Below are positions 60,374 through 64,000 of a stretch of DNA of 64,000 bases, piece by piece. A program made the position numbers and the translations under genes. The stretch comes from Methanoculleus marisnigri JR1. GTDB lineage: Archaea > Halobacteriota > Methanomicrobia > Methanomicrobiales > Methanoculleaceae. The notes under the pieces were generated by a model, which saw only the letters and a list, made by a program, of their open reading frames with translations, made no database searches and was not told the DNA's origin. Where the stretch lies: positions 1,916,695 to 1,980,694 of the forward strand of contig NC_009051.1 in NCBI RefSeq assembly GCF_000015825.1. Direction: 5' to 3'. Numbering within the stretch: position 1 is the first letter of the stretch; each line of letters opens with the position of its first letter.

Positions 60374-60644
60374 GCCGAGGTTGCCGTAGTCGTCCCAGGC
60401 GGATTTCGCCCCGGTGCGCCGGTGACAGGCGTCAAATTCGCATAAGGTCTACTTAACCTGCTTGAATATATCAGAAAGTATATGTAACATTAAATAGCAT
60501 TTCGAACAACCAGAAACGGCCGCTCTTGATTCAGGGGGCCAGTGGACCTCAAATGCTCTGAAGGCACCTCAAGAAGACCGTTTCGCAGCCGACATGCCTA
60601 TTCGCGGACGAGAAGGGGCATGGAGGCCTGAACGGGGCGTCGAG

Positions 60645-62669
60645 ATGAGAGGAATACGAGAAACCATCACCCGCTGGACAAGAAACTACCTCAGGGAACA
60701 GCCGCCGCACCCGGCGGCGATCGCCGGACTCTACCTGCTCTGCATATCGCTCATCTGGTTCCTTCCAGGCTTTCTCGCGCCGGAACTCTTCGGCGGGGGC
60801 AACACCTACCCGTTCATCATCTTCGAATACGGCGGCGTATACCTGCTCGCGGCCGTTCTCTTCGGGTGCTCCGCGGCACTCCTCCTCGCACTGGTGAGGA
60901 GGAAGACCGGAGCGGGCGGGCGGGTAATCGCCCTGGCCGTCGCGCTCTTCCTGCTCTACCTGGTCCCCGCCTATCTTGCAGGATCGATGCAGATGATACT
61001 GCCGTTTTACGTTCCCGGGTGGGCCTACTTCGGCCTATCGCCCGCCGTCGACGTCCTGATGAGCGCCGCCATCTCCCTTTCGGGCATCGCCCTCCTCGCT
61101 CTCGCGACGATCGCGCCCATCCTCCTCATCGACCGGTACGTCCCGATGAAGCGGCCGTATGCCGCCGCGGCAGCGCTCGGCATCCTCCTCTTCCCCAGTC
61201 TGGCGGCGGCGATCTTTATGGTCGATCCCGTGCCGTCCCTCATCCCCTGGCTCTCCCTCTCCCTCTCGACCCTCTCCGTCCTCTGCCTCGGGGTCGCCGG
61301 GGCGGCGGTGCTCTCCATCCCCCTGGTCGTCCGCCATCTCCTGAAGGGGGGCGGCAACCCGCCGCAGCAGGCCCGGGTCTTCGGGTTGCTTCTCCTCTGC
61401 CTCCTCCTCGTCTGGTTCGTCCCGGGGTATCTCGACCCCGGATTTTTTCTTACGGGCTACGATCACTCGAACCCCAATCCCTGGTTGAAGAGGGGGTGGT
61501 TCGTCCCCCAGGGGCCCGGGGATCTCGAATACCCGTGGTCCACCGTCCCCACGATCGAAGGCAACTATCTCATCGACGAAACCTGTCTTGGAGGTAGCCC
61601 TCTTTCGCTCTCCCCTCTCTCCGGAAAGGTATACCGTACAGTATACACCCGGGAACACACGGAGGAGAGATACATCGTCGAACAGTGGTGGTACGAGAAC
61701 GAACGGACGTTCAGAAGCGATAAAAAAACGGCATTCGAATCTTTGAAAAGTTTCGGAGAAATTTCGGAGACGACGCTCGATCTCGGCGACCACCTCCTTG
61801 CCACCGGGTTCGAGCGCTCCGACGCGGAGCGGGAATACCCCGCCTGGCTCTTTGTCGACAAGACCACGAGGGGCTACATCCTCACCTACGAGAGGCCGTT
61901 CGACGACGGCAGGAGCAACGACTTCTTCATCGTCTACTACGGGACATACAACACCATGGGCCCCGACCCGGACAGGTCCCTCAAAGCGCTGATCGCACAG
62001 CGGCTATCCCCGTCGGCGATCCGGGCTCCCGGCGAGGGGCTCGACGAGGAAGTACCCCTGAACCGGATGCCGGAGGCGGAACCGTTCCTCTACATCTCCG
62101 AGATGATCCGGTATGCCGGCATCCTCCTCCTGACGCCCTTCCTCTTCGGGTGCTCCGTCGCGCTCCTCTTTGCGGGTGCGCTGACCGAACTGAAGACCCA
62201 AAAAAGGCGACTCGTGGCTGCGGTTCTGCTCCTCGCCGCCGTCCTCCTGTTCCTCTCCCTCATCTCCGCCTACCTGACCGGTTCGACATGGATGCCAATC
62301 CCGCCGTTTTACCTCCCCACGAGCGAGCCTCTCGGCGTATCGACTCTTCTCGATGCCCTGCTGAACCTCATGGTATTCCTGTCGGCCCTCACGCTCATCG
62401 GTCTCGGGGCGATCGCGCCGTACCTTCTCCTCAGGCGCTACCTCCCCCTGAAGCGGCCTTTCCGGGCTGTTCTCGTCTCGGGCACCCTTGTCTTCGGCAT
62501 CCTCATCTACCCGCTCATGATGATGCTTGCCGTCTGGCAGGGATTGCGTCCTGCCCCCTGGCTCTCCCCTCTTGTCTGGATAGCCCTCGGGTTCTGCCTT
62601 GCCGCCGCGTGGGCGGTGGTGATCTACGCAGTCCAGGCAGCGGCGGGGCGGGGGGGTGAATCGCCGTGA
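60645..62669 (+). CDS. Polytopic membrane protein, unknown function
   Basis: A 674-residue membrane protein. About 8-9 hydrophobic helices in the N-terminal third and 4-6 in the C-terminal third flank an extracytoplasmic-like segment (about 290-480, with ETCLGGSPLSLSPLSGKVYR and WWYENERTFRSDKKTAFESL). Two related membrane units contain IAPILLIDRYVPMKRPYAA and IAPYLLLRRYLPLKRPFRA, so internal duplication is likely. An ATG at 60645 is preferred; an in-frame ATG at 60594 is possible. The gene downstream encodes another membrane protein on the same strand. Confidence 0.75.
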   Translation: MRGIRETITRWTRNYLREQPPHPAAIAGLYLLCISLIWFLPGFLAPELFGGGNTYPFIIFEYGGVYLLAAVLFGCSAALLLALVRRKTGAGGRVIALAVALFLLYLVPAYLAGSMQMILPFYVPGWAYFGLSPAVDVLMSAAISLSGIALLALATIAPILLIDRYVPMKRPYAAAAALGILLFPSLAAAIFMVDPVPSLIPWLSLSLSTLSVLCLGVAGAAVLSIPLVVRHLLKGGGNPPQQARVFGLLLLCLLLVWFVPGYLDPGFFLTGYDHSNPNPWLKRGWFVPQGPGDLEYPWSTVPTIEGNYLIDETCLGGSPLSLSPLSGKVYRTVYTREHTEERYIVEQWWYENERTFRSDKKTAFESLKSFGEISETTLDLGDHLLATGFERSDAEREYPAWLFVDKTTRGYILTYERPFDDGRSNDFFIVYYGTYNTMGPDPDRSLKALIAQRLSPSAIRAPGEGLDEEVPLNRMPEAEPFLYISEMIRYAGILLLTPFLFGCSVALLFAGALTELKTQKRRLVAAVLLLAAVLLFLSLISAYLTGSTWMPIPPFYLPTSEPLGVSTLLDALLNLMVFLSALTLIGLGAIAPYLLLRRYLPLKRPFRAVLVSGTLVFGILIYPLMMMLAVWQGLRPAPWLSPLVWIALGFCLAAAWAVVIYAVQAAAGRGGESP

Positions 62670-62742
62670 ACGTCACCACCCTGCAGGTGAATTCCGGAAA
62701 GGTAAAGGCAGTTATCGGCAACCATACGTTCAGTGTAGATCC

Positions 62743-63711
62743 ATGACACCCGACCGCCAGACGACCCTGCAGAACCTCAGACGCCTCCTCCCCTCCTCGC
62801 TCTTCGCCGGCCTCGTCGGCGGCGGACTGCTGGTGGTGCTCCCGACCTACGTCCATACATGGTTCTGGGGGGGGATCGTCTGCTACAACCACGGACTCTT
62901 CGACACCATCGGTACGTTCCAGGGCCTGGTACTCGGCATTCTCTCCCTCCTCCTTACCGGGATGCTCCCGGTCGCCCTGCAGCGGGAGAGCGGGATGAAG
63001 AGGGACTTTGCCGTCCTTGCGGGCGGGATCGCCGGGTGCGTGGCCATTCTGGTCAACTACCTTCACTCCCAGATCACATCGATTTTCGGGCATGGATACG
63101 CTCCTGAGCTCTCCGACATCCTTGCTGCAATCATCTTTCCCTTCGCGAACCACGCTCTCCCCCTCCTGGCCATCGGCCTCGCTATGGCGGCCCTCGCCGC
63201 CCTCGGGGCCTTCGTCATCTCGTTCATCCGGGAGAGAGCAGCCGGACCGAACGAGGGGGCCGCGACATCCCGGCTCCTCCTCTGCTCCACGGCCGCCATC
63301 ATCCTCGTCATCGTGGTTCTCCCCCCGCTCGCCGCCCATGCAATGCTCGATGTCGGGATGATCGACGTAAACCCCAGAACGGCGCTGATGACGACCCTCG
63401 TCTCCGCCGAACGCACCGCGCCCGACGCAATCGTCCTCACGGTTCGCGAAGGGCCTCCCGCCACCATCTTCGACCACAGGAAGCCGTTCTCGGTCATGAT
63501 GAACGGAGTCGACGTCTCCGATGCTTCCGCGTGCACCGCAAGCGGTTTTGCCGCGACGGTCGACCCGCCCGGGGGGCTTTCGGCCGCCAAAGGATCGGAG
63601 GCCGCCTGGACAGGGACCGGAGTCTTAAACAACGGCACGCCGGTGGACGTCGTGGTCATGGCCCACGGGGTTGACGGCTCGGACCTCATCGTCATGAACC
63701 TCGGAGTGTAA
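62743..63711 (+). CDS. Polytopic membrane protein, unknown function
   Basis: A 322-residue protein, start chosen at ATG 62743 (MTPDRQTTLQNLRR). About five hydrophobic helices (SLFAGLVGGGLLVVLPTYV; GLVLGILSLLLTGMLPVAL; FAVLAGGIAGCVAILVNYL; LPLLAIGLAMAALAALGAF; AAIILVIVVLPPLAAHAML) are followed by a ~110-residue C-terminal soluble domain with FSVMMNGVDVSDASACTASG, likely outside. Family not recognised. It follows the larger polytopic gene with a 73-base gap, likely same operon. Confidence 0.7.
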   Translation: MTPDRQTTLQNLRRLLPSSLFAGLVGGGLLVVLPTYVHTWFWGGIVCYNHGLFDTIGTFQGLVLGILSLLLTGMLPVALQRESGMKRDFAVLAGGIAGCVAILVNYLHSQITSIFGHGYAPELSDILAAIIFPFANHALPLLAIGLAMAALAALGAFVISFIRERAAGPNEGAATSRLLLCSTAAIILVIVVLPPLAAHAMLDVGMIDVNPRTALMTTLVSAERTAPDAIVLTVREGPPATIFDHRKPFSVMMNGVDVSDASACTASGFAATVDPPGGLSAAKGSEAAWTGTGVLNNGTPVDVVVMAHGVDGSDLIVMNLGV

Positions 63712-63791
63712 GGCGGGGAAACCGGGAACCGGGCCGTATACAGGGTGACAGTACCCCGGCGAGCCCGGAGGAAAAAATGATCGGGGATACC

Positions 63792-64000
63792 CTAAGACCC
63801 TTCGGTCCGGGTATCGTAGTCCTCGTTCAAGACGTGCTCTTTGACGACCGTCCCTTCCGGGATGATCACCTCCGGCCAGAGCCGGGTCCCGGAGTGGACG
63901 ACCACACCGCCTTTCAGCACCGCACGCGGCCCGATGACCGTGTCGTGCTCGATGTTGCACCCGCTGCCGACGAGCGTATCGTTGTCGATGATGCTCCCGC
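63792..64000 (-). CDS. Hexapeptide-repeat protein, C-terminus (partial, N-terminus beyond right edge)
   Basis: The last 69 codons before the right edge read GSIIDNDTLVGSGCNIEHDT, VIGPRAVLKGGVVVHSGTRL, WPEVIIPEGTVVKEHVLNED, then YDTRTEGS and a stop at 63792. The I/V-x-x-x-x-(G/P) hexapeptide periodicity is that of a left-handed beta helix, found at the C-terminus of sugar-phosphate nucleotidyltransferases and in acyltransferases. The stretch LWPEVIIPEGTVV resembles archaeal mannose/glucose-1-phosphate nucleotidyltransferases. The exact enzyme is undecidable from this fragment. Confidence 0.75.
   Translation of the reverse strand, partial: GSIIDNDTLVGSGCNIEHDTVIGPRAVLKGGVVVHSGTRLWPEVIIPEGTVVKEHVLNEDYDTRTEGS

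Overview
The window is about 64 kb of GC-rich archaeal chromosome from a hydrogenotrophic methanogen, most likely Methanoculleus (Methanomicrobiales). Three things point there: a presenilin-family protease that, from memory and without a search, is close to the crystallised Methanoculleus marisnigri protein; a CorB-type magnesium transporter like the one solved from Methanoculleus thermophilus; and archaeal information-processing genes (aIF6, L39e, L31e, L18a, prefoldin, Rpb4, Pus10, TrmY, Rpr2) alongside phosphoribulokinase, F420H2 oxidase, AqpM and LeuCDB. Many genes have archaeal TATA boxes about 25-30 bp before the start and look leaderless or nearly so.

Layout. 1-14.3 kb: an HTH-CBS regulator cut by the left edge, a NOG1-like GTPase overlapping convergently with the presenilin protease, FEN1, a DUF2193-DUF2180-aquaporin cluster, nine exact copies of a 45-bp tandem repeat, a rubredoxin-ThDP enzyme pair, endonuclease V, FprA, phosphoribulokinase and TrkH. 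14.4-20.4 kb: a secreted degenerate zincin-like protein and a nitrogenase-like set (an H-like reductase overlapping a component-1-like gene, and a second component-1-like gene 2 kb away on the other strand). 20.5-37 kb: envelope proteins (zinc phospholipase C-like protein, duplicated lipoproteins, membrane-anchored Lon-like protease, Ntn-hydrolase lipoprotein), leuCDB and a bacterial-type mutSL pair.

37.1-47.7 kb is a tightly packed minus-strand translation block, much of it linked by stop/start overlaps: ribosomal proteins, rRNA and tRNA modification enzymes, SRP54 and FtsY, RNase P and RNA polymerase subunits. 47.7-57.8 kb holds purN, corB, a TIM-barrel gene divergent from bacterial-type xseAB, a PAS sensor kinase, redox and folding proteins (thioredoxin-like, FKBP-like, Hsp20) and a CBS-ParB fusion.

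57.8-60.5 kb looks like a polymorphic toxin locus: a protein with calcium-binding type repeats, a hydrophobic pre-toxin segment and a small C-terminal putative toxin domain; a candidate immunity gene starting one base after it; and downstream a 373-bp, nearly identical displaced copy of the pre-toxin segment with another, truncated tail. The window ends with two polytopic membrane proteins and the C-terminus of a hexapeptide-repeat protein. The best candidates for undescribed biology are the toxin/immunity locus, the nitrogenase-like set and the hairpin-forming 45-bp repeat. No rRNA, tRNA, CRISPR array or intact insertion sequence was seen.
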